Below are positions 10,426 to 20,104 of a stretch of DNA of 64,000 nucleotides, one piece after another. Made by a program: the position numbers and the translations under genes. The first letter of the stretch is position 1; each line of letters opens with the position of its first letter. This stretch comes from Actinopolyspora mortivallis DSM 44261 (GTDB lineage Bacteria > Actinomycetota > Actinomycetes > Mycobacteriales > Pseudonocardiaceae): NCBI RefSeq assembly GCF_000384035.1, contig NZ_KB913024.1, forward strand, positions 563,317-627,316. Reading direction: 5' to 3'. The notes below the pieces were generated by a model. That model was not told where the DNA came from. It saw nothing but the letters and a program-made list of their open reading frames with translations, and searched no databases.

Positions 10426-11661
10426 TTACTCGTCGTCGGTGACGACGGCGTGCACGGTTCCGTCCGTGAGGCGGATCCGCAGTCGCGTGCCCCGGGCGAC
10501 CTGTTCCGTGGAACGCAGAACGGACGAACCGGAGTCCTCGACGCGTTGCACGATCGCGTAACCGCGAGACAGCGTGGCTGCCGGTCCCAGCGCCGTCAAG
10601 CGTGATCTCATCGTCGCGAGCTCGTGACGCTGCTCGGTCAGCACCGCGAGCACGGCCCTTCTGCACCGCTGGCCCAGCATCCCGACCTCCTCCGAACGCC
10701 GCCGCAGCGGAGTGTGCGGATCGGCCAACGCCGGCCTCGTGCGCAGCGAGTCCAGCAGTCCCTGCTCCCGGTCGACCCAACCCCGCAACGCGCGTCTGGC
10801 CCGCTGCCTGAGCTGGTCCACGTACTGGCTCTGCTCGACGACGTCGGGGACCACCCGTTTGCCCGCGGCGGTGGGTGTGGAGCTGCGCACATCGGCGACG
10901 TGGTCCAGCAGGGGGGAGTCCGGTTCGTGACCGATCGCACTCACCACGGGGGTCTCGCAGGCGGCGACCGCCCGGCACAGCGTCTCGTCCGAGAACGGAA
11001 GCAGGTCCTCCACGCTTCCCCCACCTCGGGCGATCACGATCACGTCGACGTTCGGGTCCCGGTCCAGCTCCTCCAACGCCTCCAGCAGCTGCGGCACGGC
11101 CGTGGACCCCTGGACGACCACGTTGCGCACCTCGAACCGCACGGCGGGCCAGCGCAGCCGGGCGTTGGTCAGCACGTCGTGCTCGGCGGCGGAGTCCCGT
11201 CCCGTGACCAACCCGATACGTTCGGGCAGGAACGGCAGCGGGCGTTTCCGCTCCGGTTCGAACAGCCCCTCGGCCCGGAGCAGCTTGCGGAGCCGTTCGA
11301 TGCGTGCCAGCAGCTCGCCGATGCCCACCGTTCTGATCTCGTCGACCCGCAGGCTCAGCGTCCCCCGGCCGACGTAGAAGGAGGGCTTGCCGTGCACCAC
11401 CACCCGGGTCCCGTCGGTCAGCTGGGGGTCGTTGTCCCGCAGCAGCTTCGCCGGGCAGGTCAACGTCAGTGACACGTCGGCCGAGGGGTCACGCAGCGTG
11501 AGAAAAGCGGTGGAGGCGCCCTGACGGGCGGAGATCTGGGTGAGCTGTCCCTCCACCCACACGGTGCCGAGCCGGTTGATCCAGTCGGCGATCTTGCGGG
11601 CGACCGTGCGCACCGGCCAGGGGGACTCGGCGGTCGTGGGGGGAGAACTCAGCGGACTCAC
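10426..11661 (-). CDS. xseA: Exodeoxyribonuclease VII large subunit
   Basis: The 411-residue catalytic subunit of exonuclease VII. An N-terminal OB fold ([43 protein letters not shown]) is followed by the nuclease core with [30 protein letters not shown] and [28 protein letters not shown] split over two motifs. A long coiled-coil arm and a C-terminal segment with TLSRGYAIV complete it. It is close to usual length. The GTG at 11661 overlaps its purine run, so the true start could be slightly different. It begins the xseA-hypothetical-xseB unit. Confidence 0.95.
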   Translation of the reverse strand: MSPLSSPPTTAESPWPVRTVARKIADWINRLGTVWVEGQLTQISARQGASTAFLTLRDPSADVSLTLTCPAKLLRDNDPQLTDGTRVVVHGKPSFYVGRGTLSLRVDEIRTVGIGELLARIERLRKLLRAEGLFEPERKRPLPFLPERIGLVTGRDSAAEHDVLTNARLRWPAVRFEVRNVVVQGSTAVPQLLEALEELDRDPNVDVIVIARGGGSVEDLLPFSDETLCRAVAACETPVVSAIGHEPDSPLLDHVADVRSSTPTAAGKRVVPDVVEQSQYVDQLRQRARRALRGWVDREQGLLDSLRTRPALADPHTPLRRRSEEVGMLGQRCRRAVLAVLTEQRHELATMRSRLTALGPAATLSRGYAIVQRVEDSGSSVLRSTEQVARGTRLRIRLTDGTVHAVVTDDE

Positions 11662-11780
11662 TCCTTCGGGGCGGTCGCGGAACGTGTGGCGGGCCGGGAC
11701 CGGTGTGTCGTGCGGCGAAGCCCCGGAGCCCGACCGCCCCGGCCGGACGGCTCACGCCGGAGGGCTCCGGAGAAGCGGAC

Positions 11781-12326
11781 TCACTCGTCCGTGGTGGCCG
11801 AGGCGCCCAGGTTGTCGATCCTGTTGGACAGCATCTTCAGGAAGTCCGGGCGCCGCGCGTGCGCGCGCTCGTGGCGCAGCAGGCGATGCAGCTCCGGCAG
11901 ACTCAGCCGCCGTAACCTGCCGCGCAGCTGCGGCAGGGTCATCTCCTCGTAGCCGGGCAGCAGATCCGAGACGTCGTCCTCCGGGGCGTCTCGTGAGGGC
12001 CGCTCGGAGGAGCCCGCGTGGACGGGGGGTTCCGAGGATCCGTGGGGAGGGCGTGTCGGGGGAGGCGGTTGTTCCTCGGCCGGCTCGTCCTCGTCGAACC
12101 TGGCCCACTCCGGCTGCTGTTCCGGCCGACTCAGCCCCGCCAGCAGGTCGTCGCCCTTGATGGCCAGTTCGGTGATCTGCTGCTGCATCCGCATGGACAG
12201 TTGCAGCGCCTGGCTGGTCATCGTCACGGGCAGCCCGATCAGACACTCCGGCAGTCGCCGGGTTCGTTCGACGGCCGTGCCCGCCAGTCCCGCGGCCACC
12301 CGGATCGGCAGAGGAAACGATCGCAT
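11781..12326 (-). CDS. Lipid droplet-associated protein family
   Basis: A 181-residue protein equivalent in position and pattern to mycobacterial Rv1109c, annotated as lipid droplet-associated. The N-terminal half (residues 1-65) is amphipathic: [21 protein letters not shown], then [21 protein letters not shown] and [14 protein letters not shown] Pro/Glu-rich linker follows at about 70-120, and then a helical C-terminus containing [23 protein letters not shown] in two helices. The family is thought to coat triacylglycerol inclusions or bind membranes. It lies head to head with ispH, 181 nt apart. Confidence 0.82.
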   Translation of the reverse strand: MRSFPLPIRVAAGLAGTAVERTRRLPECLIGLPVTMTSQALQLSMRMQQQITELAIKGDDLLAGLSRPEQQPEWARFDEDEPAEEQPPPPTRPPHGSSEPPVHAGSSERPSRDAPEDDVSDLLPGYEEMTLPQLRGRLRRLSLPELHRLLRHERAHARRPDFLKMLSNRIDNLGASATTDE

Positions 12327-12507
12327 ACCGTCAAGCTTGCCCCACGTGTGTGTCCGCCGTCATCTCGGTGCGGCGTTCCCGTTCTCCCCCGGTGGGGCGA
12401 TCCGTGACGGAGTTCCCGCCGGGGACGGGGAACAGGCGTGGGACGTCACCCGTCGGGGACGGTGTTGCCTGCTGACCGGTCCCGTCGAGGAACGTACCCT
12501 GGGCGGT

Positions 12508-13533
12508 ATGAGCAGCTCGCCGCAGGCTTCCGAGTTCACCGAGAACGCAGCCGCCGACACCGCGCACAAGCGGGTCCTGTTGGCCAAACCCCGCGGATAC
12601 TGCGCGGGTGTCGACCGCGCCGTGGACACGGTGGAGCGGGTGCTGGACAAGTACGGCCCTCCCGTGTACGTGCGCAAGGAGATCGTGCACAACCAGCACG
12701 TGGTGCGGAACCTGCGGGAGCGCGGGGTGGTCTTCGTCGAGGACACCGAGGAGGTCCCCGAGGGCTCACTGCTGGTGTTCTCCGCACACGGGGTGTCCCC
12801 CGCCGTGCGGGAGGCCGCCGAACGACGCAACCTGCGCACCATCGACGCCACCTGCCCCCTGGTGACCAAGGTGCACAAGGAGGTCAACCGCTTCGCCCGG
12901 CAGGACTACGACATCCTGCTGATCGGTCACGAGGGCCACGAGGAGGTGGAGGGAACCTCCGGAGAGGCCCCGGAGCGTGTTCAGCTGGTGGACAAGCCCG
13001 AGGACGTGGACGACGTCGAGGTGCGCGACCCGTCCAAGGTGGTCTGGCTGTCCCAGACCACGCTGAGCGTGGACGAGACGATGGAGCGGGTCGAACAGCT
13101 CCAGCAGCGTTTCCCCGACCTGCAGGCCCCGCCCAGCGACGACATCTGCTACGCGACCTCGAACCGCCAGGTCGCGGTCAAGGCCATGGCCGCCGAGTGC
13201 GACCTGGTGCTGGTGGTCGGCTCGCGGAACTCCTCGAACTCGAAACGACTGGTGGAGGTGGCGCTGCAGTCCGGAGCCGGGGCCGCCCACCTGATCGACT
13301 ACGCCAGCGACATCGACGAGAACTGGCTCGACGGGGTGCGCACGGTGGGAGTGACCAGCGGTGCCTCCGTGCCCGACGTGTTGGTGTTCCAGGTGCTGGA
13401 CCGGTTGCGGGAGTACGGCTGGGAGGACGTCGAGGAGGTCACCACCGCCAACGAGAAGGTCTCCTTCGCGCTGCCCAGAGAGCTGCGCAAGGACCTCGAC
13501 GAGAACCACGGGCGCCCCCAGGGAGTGCGCTGA
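12508..13533 (+). CDS. ispH: 4-hydroxy-3-methylbut-2-enyl diphosphate reductase
   Basis: Last step of the methylerythritol phosphate pathway: reductive dehydroxylation of HMBPP to IPP and DMAPP, using a [4Fe-4S] cluster. The 341-residue product has the three cluster cysteines at Cys32 ([11 protein letters not shown]), Cys116 ([11 protein letters not shown]) and Cys214 ([11 protein letters not shown]), and [10 protein letters not shown] near 141-150. The ATG at 12508 lies behind GGGCGG. It supplies the C5 units that the polyprenyl synthase and geosmin synthase encoded about 30 kb further on would consume, although no direct regulatory link is visible. Confidence 0.97.
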   Translation: MSSSPQASEFTENAAADTAHKRVLLAKPRGYCAGVDRAVDTVERVLDKYGPPVYVRKEIVHNQHVVRNLRERGVVFVEDTEEVPEGSLLVFSAHGVSPAVREAAERRNLRTIDATCPLVTKVHKEVNRFARQDYDILLIGHEGHEEVEGTSGEAPERVQLVDKPEDVDDVEVRDPSKVVWLSQTTLSVDETMERVEQLQQRFPDLQAPPSDDICYATSNRQVAVKAMAAECDLVLVVGSRNSSNSKRLVEVALQSGAGAAHLIDYASDIDENWLDGVRTVGVTSGASVPDVLVFQVLDRLREYGWEDVEEVTTANEKVSFALPRELRKDLDENHGRPQGVR

Positions 13534-13617
13534 ACCCGTAGCGGCCGCCGTGCCGCCCCACCACGTTCGGACGAGGCGGCCTGGTTGGGAGAGTCCGTTG
13601 CCACCCTGTCGTGGCCG

Positions 13618-14568
13618 TCAGCGGTCCCCGCGACGCGGTCGGCGCGGACGTCCGGGAGGTTCGGAACGTCCCGGCTGCTGTGTCGGTTTCCCCGCGGAGC
13701 CGGGGGCGGACCTTCCCGGGGGAGCCGCACGTTTCTCCCCCGGCCGCGCCCCGCGCGGTGCCTCCGGGGAGCCACGCCCGGAGGTGGGGGGCTGCGCGCC
13801 GGGTTCCTTGCGGCCACCGGCTGCCCCGGAGGTTCCGGTGCGGGGGCGCGGTGTGTCCTCTCCGGAGCGCGTGGCACCCCGCGTCGTTCCCCGGCCGGGG
13901 CGTGCCTTCCCGCCTTCGCCGGAGTCCCGCTTCGCGGCGCCGTCCGTGTTCCGCGCTGAGGTACCGTCGCGACCGGATCGCCGTTCGCCCGCCCGACCAG
14001 CGGCCGTGCCGCGTTTCCGCGTGCCCGTGGAGTCGCGCCGCTCGGAGGTTGTCGAGGCCCCCGCCGAACGCGTGCCCGTGGCCGTCGACGTGTTAGCACT
14101 GTCGGGTTCGAGCACCCGTATCCGCAGCACACCGACGACCAGCACCAGCACGGTGGTGGTGGCCATCACCGGGAAGCTGTTGATCAGCGGCGTGGCGACG
14201 GCGAGCAGGATGTTGCGTCTGCCGCCTCCCCAGTCGAAACCGGTTCCGGTCAGCAGCACCAGCAGCGGAAGGGTGACCGCGGCGATCAGCGGGGGCTGGA
14301 CCATGGGACCGAAGAGGTTCCCTCGCCGGACCAGCACGACCGCCAGCAGGCAGCCGAGGAAGTAGCCCGCGACGAAGAACATGCCTGCCCCGGCCCCTCT
14401 CAGCAGGTCGACCAGGACGCAGACAGCCGTCAACACGAAGGGGAGTACGCCGGCTGCCCACCACGAGATGCCGCGTCTGGCGCCCAGGGCGGAGCGTTCC
14501 GACCAGCGGACCGGCTCCTGCCCGGGGGTGTGGATCTTGTGCTCGGATGTCGCGGTCACGGTCTTCAC
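13618..14568 (-). CDS. DUF6542-type membrane protein with long disordered basic tail
   Basis: 316 residues from a GTG at 14568 (start uncertain; no clear Shine-Dalgarno). Residues from about 30 to 145 hold four hydrophobic segments, starting ISWWAAGVLPFVLTAVCVLV and ending VMATTTVLVLVVGVLRI. The C-terminal half from about residue 150 is a highly charged Arg/Gly/Ser/Pro/Thr-rich region, evidently disordered and cytoplasmic. This matches the DUF6542 protein next to ispH and ychF in mycobacteria (Rv1111c position). Role unknown. Confidence 0.7.
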   Translation of the reverse strand: MKTVTATSEHKIHTPGQEPVRWSERSALGARRGISWWAAGVLPFVLTAVCVLVDLLRGAGAGMFFVAGYFLGCLLAVVLVRRGNLFGPMVQPPLIAAVTLPLLVLLTGTGFDWGGGRRNILLAVATPLINSFPVMATTTVLVLVVGVLRIRVLEPDSANTSTATGTRSAGASTTSERRDSTGTRKRGTAAGRAGERRSGRDGTSARNTDGAAKRDSGEGGKARPGRGTTRGATRSGEDTPRPRTGTSGAAGGRKEPGAQPPTSGRGSPEAPRGARPGEKRAAPPGRSAPGSAGKPTQQPGRSEPPGRPRRPRRGDR

Positions 14569-14885
14569 CGTAACTGCCCCGTGGGGGAGGGAACGACACA
14601 TCCACAGCCGGAACCCCCCGGTGGGAGACGACGGGCGGGGCACGGTGACCGATCACGCCCGTCGTTTCCGGACGGGAGTCGTTTCCACCTCCGGAGGTGT
14701 GACACTCGACACCGACACCGGCCGGTTCCTTCCGCGCCGCCTCCGTCCGGGTGGAGATCGTCCCCGAACGGACGACGGCGATGTCGGTGCGCACTCCGTG
14801 GTCCGCGTAGGACAATCCTCGTCGTGGGACGCGGTCCGGTGGGTCGTGTCGGCAGCGTGGAGATCCTTCCCGGGAGGCGAGCACG
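14569..14885. other. Divergent intergenic region with a perfect 14-bp palindrome
   Basis: 317 bases between the DUF6542 gene (minus) and the GH172 gene (plus). It contains CACCTCCGGAGGTG at 14686-14699, a perfect palindrome about 190 nt upstream of the GH172 start, and two nearby GTCGTTTCC half-sites (around 14661 and 14679) that resemble LacI-family half operators. No coding frame is convincing here. Confidence 0.4.
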
Positions 14886-17468
14886 ATGGTGACGGGGTCG
14901 ACGGTGACGGCACGTTCCCGTTCCCACCTCCGGAACAGGACCACGACGGCGTTGGCACTGGTCGTCGCCACGGTCGCCGCCACGGCGGCTGCCGTCGGCC
15001 CGCCCCCGCGCTCGGCGCGCGCCGCGACGCACTCCGACACCGCGACGTCGGTCGGGAAAGGACCGGTCGGGTGGCAGACCTACCGCCGACTGGACCGGCT
15101 GGGCGAACCGCGTCCGGCCCAGCACAGCGCCCAGTTCTCCAGTTTCTCCCGCAGCGGGAGCAACGACGACGGCTTCGAGGGCACCTACTCCTGCCTGCGC
15201 ACCACCGAGCGGGGATGCGTCATCGCCGAGCACACCGGCCCCGGGGAGATCACCTCGCTCTGGTTCACCCGACAGCCGTGGGGCGACGTCAGCGCCACGG
15301 GAGACATCCGGATCGACCTCGACGGACGAACCGTGCTCGAGGCCCCGTTGTCCGATGTGGTCTCCGGAGAGCTCGGGGCGCCCTTCGTGTGGCCGCTGGT
15401 GGGGGATGCCCGGGACACCGCCGGGGGAGCGGTGATCAAGGTTCCCATGCCCTACCGCGAGTCCATGCGCGTCACGGTGGAGCACAACCCGCGCTTCTAC
15501 CACGTGGGATACCGTTCCTTCGCCGACGCGCACGGGGTGCGCACCTTCGACCCCTCCGATCCGGCCCGGGACGTGATCCGTCGACTCCGGCGTTTCGGGG
15601 TGGCCGACCCGAAACCCGCCGCTGCCGAGCAGGAACGCAGACAGCGCACCTTCGCGTTGCGGCCGGGCGAGAGCGTTCGGTTGTCCCCCTTGCGCGGACC
15701 AGCCTCGATCGACGAGCTGCGGCTGCGGATTCCGCAGGTGACCGCCGCACCCCGGGTCATCGACGACGGAAGGGCCTTCGGCTCCGGCGGGGGCAGCTCG
15801 TTCACCGCGCGGATCTCCCCCGACAACGAGGGGGTGCGCATCACCCGCCGCTACGACGCCGGCGTGGGAGAGCAGGTCGCGGAACTGCTGGTGGACGGTA
15901 CCCCGGTGGGCACGTGGCGCAGCGGTGCCGCCCGTCCGGGCGAGTGGGGACGGCAGAGTATCGAGGTGGACCAGACGCTGACCGCGGGACGGGAGCGGCT
16001 GCGGATCTCCAACCGGTTCCGCTCGGCCGCGGTGGACGTCAACGAGTTCCGCTACGAGGTCCACAGCAGAGTGGACGGACGGTGGACACGCACCGACGTG
16101 CTGGACCTGGGGCCCGCCCACCCCGGGGAGGAACGGGCCCACGACTACCGTGTCGACAACGAGGTGTTCACCCGGGACCGTCTGCTGGCCCGGTTCCCCG
16201 TGGACGAACGGGAGGTCACCGCCTCCGACGAGATCCTCGCCAACACCCGACTGCGCGTCAGCTTCGACGGCCGTACCACGGTGGACGCCCCGATCGGGGA
16301 GTTCTTCGGCACCGGCTTGGGGGAGTACGACGTACGCAGGCTGATGAGCTCGGTGGACGCCGGGCGCGGGTGGTACGTCTCCTGGTGGCCGATGCCGTTC
16401 CGCACCGAGGCGGAGATCGAACTGGTCAACAACGGATCGGTCCCCATCCGCACGGCCACGCTCGAAGCCACCACCTCCGCACGGGAGGCGGCGGGCACGG
16501 CGCGTGAGGGATACTTCCACGCCACGCACCGCGCCGGGCACACCCAACCCGGATCCGACTGGACGTTCCTCGACGTGGAGGGCAGTGGAACCTTCCACGG
16601 GGTCACCCACACCATGCGCGGGCGGATCCCACCCGGGACGCGGGCGCGGGCGGAACGACCCCGCTCGCTGCCGTCCCCCCGGGCGAACCAGCGCAACTAT
16701 CTGGAGGGCGACGAGCGGTTCCACGTCGACGGCTCGGCCACCCCCTCGTGGCACGGCACGGGCACCGAGGACTTCTACGAGTCCGGCTGGTACTTCCGAG
16801 GCGGCACCACCTTCACCATGCCCCTGGCGGGCAGCCCGGCCTACGAACGTTCCGGGGACGGGTGCCGCTACGACTGCACCGGGGCCTACCGGCTGCTGTT
16901 GCCCGACGCCGTCCCGTTCCGCGAGCACCTGCTGGCGGGCATCGAGCACGGCCCGGCCAACAACGAGCCGGGAGTGTACAGCTCCACCGCGTACTGGTAC
17001 GGCGACTCGGCCCCCAGCACGAGTGTCACCGACCGGGTGGAACCCGCCGACCGGCTCAACCGTCTGGTGCACCACTACCGGGCCGAGGGCGAGTCGGTGC
17101 GGAAGCTGACCGCCACCTTCGAGGGCGATGTGGATCCGGGTCCGCACCGCCACTCCACCACCTCGACCACCGGCGGGATCGAGTTCCGGGTCCGGATCGA
17201 CCCGGAGAACACCGGAGTGCGGCTGCGTCGCCTCAGCGACCAGTTCCACAGTGGCCAGCGGGCCGTGGTGCGGGTCGACGGCCGGACGGTGGGGACCTGG
17301 TCCCAGCCGCTCGGCAACCGAAGCCACCGTTGGTTGCAGGACGTCTTCGACGTGCCCGCCGAGTTCACGGCGGGGAAGAGTTCGCTGCGTGTGAGGTTGA
17401 CCCCGGCCGAGGACGCGCCGCCGTGGTCGGCCGCGCGGTACACGGTGTTCTCCCACGACACCGACTGA
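14886..17468 (+). CDS. Secreted GH172 (DUF2961) glycoside hydrolase
   Basis: An 860-residue exported protein. An Arg-containing N-terminus and a hydrophobic run (ALALVVATVAATAAAVG) end near ARA-A at about residue 47. The GH172/DUF2961 core is recognisable from SGSNDDGFEGTYSCLRTTE, GEITSLWFTRQPWGD and, much later, GTGTEDFYESGWYFRGG with PANNEPGVYSSTAYWYG. Two beta-rich modules with related wording (RISPDNEGVRITRRYD near 314; VRIDPENTGVRLRRLSD near 770) each end in a 'VDGxxVGTW' segment, suggesting repeated jelly-roll domains. Known GH172 members act on fructofuranosyl or D-arabinofuranosyl residues. ATG at 14886 has GGGAGG at 8 nt. The linked isomerase and kinase genes favour a pentose product (inference). 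Confidence 0.88.
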   Translation: MVTGSTVTARSRSHLRNRTTTALALVVATVAATAAAVGPPPRSARAATHSDTATSVGKGPVGWQTYRRLDRLGEPRPAQHSAQFSSFSRSGSNDDGFEGTYSCLRTTERGCVIAEHTGPGEITSLWFTRQPWGDVSATGDIRIDLDGRTVLEAPLSDVVSGELGAPFVWPLVGDARDTAGGAVIKVPMPYRESMRVTVEHNPRFYHVGYRSFADAHGVRTFDPSDPARDVIRRLRRFGVADPKPAAAEQERRQRTFALRPGESVRLSPLRGPASIDELRLRIPQVTAAPRVIDDGRAFGSGGGSSFTARISPDNEGVRITRRYDAGVGEQVAELLVDGTPVGTWRSGAARPGEWGRQSIEVDQTLTAGRERLRISNRFRSAAVDVNEFRYEVHSRVDGRWTRTDVLDLGPAHPGEERAHDYRVDNEVFTRDRLLARFPVDEREVTASDEILANTRLRVSFDGRTTVDAPIGEFFGTGLGEYDVRRLMSSVDAGRGWYVSWWPMPFRTEAEIELVNNGSVPIRTATLEATTSAREAAGTAREGYFHATHRAGHTQPGSDWTFLDVEGSGTFHGVTHTMRGRIPPGTRARAERPRSLPSPRANQRNYLEGDERFHVDGSATPSWHGTGTEDFYESGWYFRGGTTFTMPLAGSPAYERSGDGCRYDCTGAYRLLLPDAVPFREHLLAGIEHGPANNEPGVYSSTAYWYGDSAPSTSVTDRVEPADRLNRLVHHYRAEGESVRKLTATFEGDVDPGPHRHSTTSTTGGIEFRVRIDPENTGVRLRRLSDQFHSGQRAVVRVDGRTVGTWSQPLGNRSHRWLQDVFDVPAEFTAGKSSLRVRLTPAEDAPPWSAARYTVFSHDTD

Positions 17469-17488
17469 CCGTCCCGCCGGGGTACGGA

Positions 17489-18484
17489 TCAGCCGGGGTG
17501 GCTGCTGGCCCGGGCGATCAGCCGCGCGGAGAGGGTGGTGGTCGTGTTCCGGCGCCGGGAGTCCCCGATGCGGTCGAGCAGCAGCTGGGCGCCCACCGTT
17601 CCGATGTCGTAGGCGGGCTGGGCCACCACGGACAGCGGTGGGTCCAGCAACCCCGCCCAGGGGGCGTCGTCGAACGCCACCAACCCCACGTCCCCGCCCG
17701 CGCGCAGCCCCCGCTCCGCGAGTGTCTCCATCACCCCCAGGGCCATGACGTTGTTGGCGACCAGCAGCGAGTCCGGGGGCTGCTCGGTGTCCAGCAGCTC
17801 CTGCGCCGCCCGGCGCGCACCCGCCGCCCGGAACTCACACCTGCGCACCAGTCGCTCCGAGTCGTGTTGTCCCACGGCCCGCAGCCCGCGTAGGTAGCCG
17901 TCGAGGCGTTCCTCGGCGGTGGGCACTCCCCGTGGGCCAGTGATGCACCCGGGGCGGCGGTACCCACGTTCGACGAGGTGACGGGTGGCCTGCTCGGCGG
18001 CCGACCTGGTGTCCACCAGCACCGTGTCCCCGGTGGTGTCGGGAAGCGGACGGTCCAGTGCCACGAAGGGGATCCGGGAGCAGCTGAGCAACTCGGAGCC
18101 GGAGGTCCGTCCGGTGGGGGACAACAGGATCCCCGCCACTCTCTCCTGCAACGCCACGGACACGTAGGAGCGCTCCTTGTCCGGGTCGTCGTCGGAGTTG
18201 CACAGCACCACCGAGTAGCCGGCGGAGTGAGCCACGTCCTCCACGCCCCGGGAGATGGCGGTGAAGAACGGGTTCTCCACATCGGAGATGATCAGGGCCA
18301 GTACGGGCGTCTTCTGCCTCCGCAGGTTCCGCGCGGGTCCGTTGGGGCGGTAACCGAGTTCCTCGGCGGCGGTGAGCACCCGTGCGACCAGTTCGGAGTC
18401 CACCGTGTCCTTGCCGTTCAACACGCGGGAGACGGTTGCGGTGGACACCCCGGCCCGCTCGGCCACCTCGTTGATGGTCGTCAC
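17489..18484 (-). CDS. LacI-family transcriptional repressor
   Basis: 331 residues. The N-terminal HTH and hinge read TTINEVAERAGVSTATVSRVL and GYRPNGPARNLRR in standard LacI form. The periplasmic-binding-like sensor domain includes ALIISDVENPFF, RTSGSELL, LVANNVMALGV and VGLVAFDDAPWA. GTG at 18484 has GGAAGGAG at 8 nt, better than the GTG further upstream at 18517. It ends tail to tail with the GH172 gene (20 nt apart) and is divergent from the isomerase-kinase pair, so it most likely represses that locus and responds to the released sugar. Confidence 0.94.
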   Translation of the reverse strand: MTTINEVAERAGVSTATVSRVLNGKDTVDSELVARVLTAAEELGYRPNGPARNLRRQKTPVLALIISDVENPFFTAISRGVEDVAHSAGYSVVLCNSDDDPDKERSYVSVALQERVAGILLSPTGRTSGSELLSCSRIPFVALDRPLPDTTGDTVLVDTRSAAEQATRHLVERGYRRPGCITGPRGVPTAEERLDGYLRGLRAVGQHDSERLVRRCEFRAAGARRAAQELLDTEQPPDSLLVANNVMALGVMETLAERGLRAGGDVGLVAFDDAPWAGLLDPPLSVVAQPAYDIGTVGAQLLLDRIGDSRRRNTTTTLSARLIARASSHPG

Positions 18485-18541
18485 AGTCGTCGCTCCTTCC
18501 GCGAGCCGTGTTGACACCCGCCCGGAACGAGAATAACTTCC

Positions 18542-18592
18542 GAGAAAACGATTACCAGGACACGTGGGTCGTTCGGAAACGGAATCGTTTCG
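18542..18592. promoter_or_regulatory. Candidate LacI-family operator pair
   Basis: Between the divergent LacI and isomerase genes lie GAGAAAACGATTACC (18542-18556) and CGGAATCGTTTCG (18580-18592). Both are imperfect palindromes centred on CG with A/T-rich arms, the style of LacI/GalR operators. Their spacing is about 37 bp centre to centre. They would let the repressor control itself and the sugar genes. Confidence 0.45.
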
Positions 18593-18641
18593 TGTCCCGA
18601 GGGTGAACGGCCGTCGTCTCCGACCGGGGTTTGGGGTTGCC

Positions 18642-20057
18642 GTGGCTCGTATCGGCGTGCTCAGCGTTTCGGACGGCAGGGATCACGTACACGCCAGGAA
18701 CGCGGACTTCGTCCGGCGCAAGCAGGCCGAACTGGTCGCCTCCCTGCGCTCGGTCGGCCACGAGGTGGTCGATACGTCCGAGCCGCTGTCCTCCGGACCG
18801 GGGGCCACTGACGCGGCGCGGCGCGTGGCCTCCGCCGGGGTGGACCTCACCGTGCTGTACTACGCGGTGTGGGCCTTTCCCCGGTTCACCATGCTCGCGG
18901 CCGGGGAGCTGGAGACCCCGTTGGCGCTGGTGGCCAGCACCGACCCCACCGAACCCGGCCTGGTGGGGATGTTGGCGGCCGGAGGGGCGCTCGACCAGGT
19001 GGGGCGTGGGCACCACCGACTCTGGGGTGAACCGGACGACGCTGAGCTGGCGGCCGACATCGGGGCGCTGGCCACCGCCGCCTCCGCCGTGGCGGGATTG
19101 CGGGGGTGCACGTTCGGCCGTTTCGGTGGCCGCCCCATGGGCATGAACACGGCGGTGGCCAACACCGACCAGTGGCAGCGGCTGTTCGGGGTGGACGTGG
19201 AGGAGATCGACCAGTACGAGCTGGTGCTGCGGGCGCGGCACGCCGACCAGGGGGAGGTGGGCACGGCGCGGGAGTGGTTGGAGCGGCACGTGGGCGCGGT
19301 CCACTACGACGGGGACAAGCTCACCCCGGAACTGCTCGAACGCCAGATCCGCTCCTACCTGGCGGTGCGGGAGATCATCGCCGAGCGGGGCCTGGACTTC
19401 TCGGGGATCAAGGCCCAGCCGGAGCTGACCGAGAACTTCGCCACCATGGACGTCACCGAGGCCCTGCTCAACGACCCCTACGACTGGAACGGGCCGAAGA
19501 CTCCGCACGTCTGCGCCACCGAGGCCGACATGGACGGGGCGCTGACCATGAAACTGTTCGGACACGTCTCCGGCACCCCGGTGCTGTTCGCCGACGTGCG
19601 GCACTACCACTCCGAGCGCGACCTCTGGGACCTGTGCAACTCGGGCCAGCACGCCACCTGGTTCGCGGCGCGCAGCGACGATCCCGCCGTCAACCTGGCC
19701 AGGGTCGAGCTGTTCCCCGAGGTGTTCTTCTTCCCAGCGGGCGGCGCCTCGGTGCGGCACGTGGCCGCCCCCGGCACGATGACCCTGGGCAGGCTCACCC
19801 GCAGCGACGGCGACTACCGGATGCAGCTGATGCTCGGCGAGTTCGTGGAGCCGGACGCGGAGACCACCGAGGAGCTGATGCGCCTGTCCACACCGGAGTG
19901 GCCGCACGCCTTCGCCAGACTCGACGTCACGGCCGACACCTTCCTGTCCCGGTTCGGGGCGAACCACATCCACGCGGTTCCCGGTGACCACCGGGCGGAG
20001 CTGCGGGCGGTGGCCGAGCAGCTCGACATCGAACTGGAGGAGTGGACCCGTGGGTGA
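18642..20057 (+). CDS. FucI/AraA-type ketose-aldose isomerase family protein
   Basis: A 471-residue cytoplasmic protein of the L-fucose/L-arabinose isomerase superfamily. Recognisable features are ARIGVLSVSDGRDHVHARN at the N-terminus, the Rossmann-like half (TVLYYAVWAFPRF, GGRPMGMNTAVAN), the Glu-bearing KAQPELTENFA near 270, and the C-terminal metal-ligand region LFADVRHYH with HIHAVPGDH at the end. Such enzymes open and isomerise L-fucose or D-arabinose using Mn2+. GTG at 18642 fits the family start. It heads an operon with the FGGY kinase 47 nt downstream and is divergent from the LacI repressor. Confidence 0.85.
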   Translation: MARIGVLSVSDGRDHVHARNADFVRRKQAELVASLRSVGHEVVDTSEPLSSGPGATDAARRVASAGVDLTVLYYAVWAFPRFTMLAAGELETPLALVASTDPTEPGLVGMLAAGGALDQVGRGHHRLWGEPDDAELAADIGALATAASAVAGLRGCTFGRFGGRPMGMNTAVANTDQWQRLFGVDVEEIDQYELVLRARHADQGEVGTAREWLERHVGAVHYDGDKLTPELLERQIRSYLAVREIIAERGLDFSGIKAQPELTENFATMDVTEALLNDPYDWNGPKTPHVCATEADMDGALTMKLFGHVSGTPVLFADVRHYHSERDLWDLCNSGQHATWFAARSDDPAVNLARVELFPEVFFFPAGGASVRHVAAPGTMTLGRLTRSDGDYRMQLMLGEFVEPDAETTEELMRLSTPEWPHAFARLDVTADTFLSRFGANHIHAVPGDHRAELRAVAEQLDIELEEWTRG

Positions 20058-20104
20058 GCGCCGAGCGGGAACCACGCACTGACCACCAGGGACGGAGAAC
20101 GCGG

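Noticed and set aside
14565-17456. 963-codon minus-strand frame over the GH172 gene
   Set aside because: Shadow of the GH172 gene, which has a signal peptide, ribosome site and family motifs on the plus strand.
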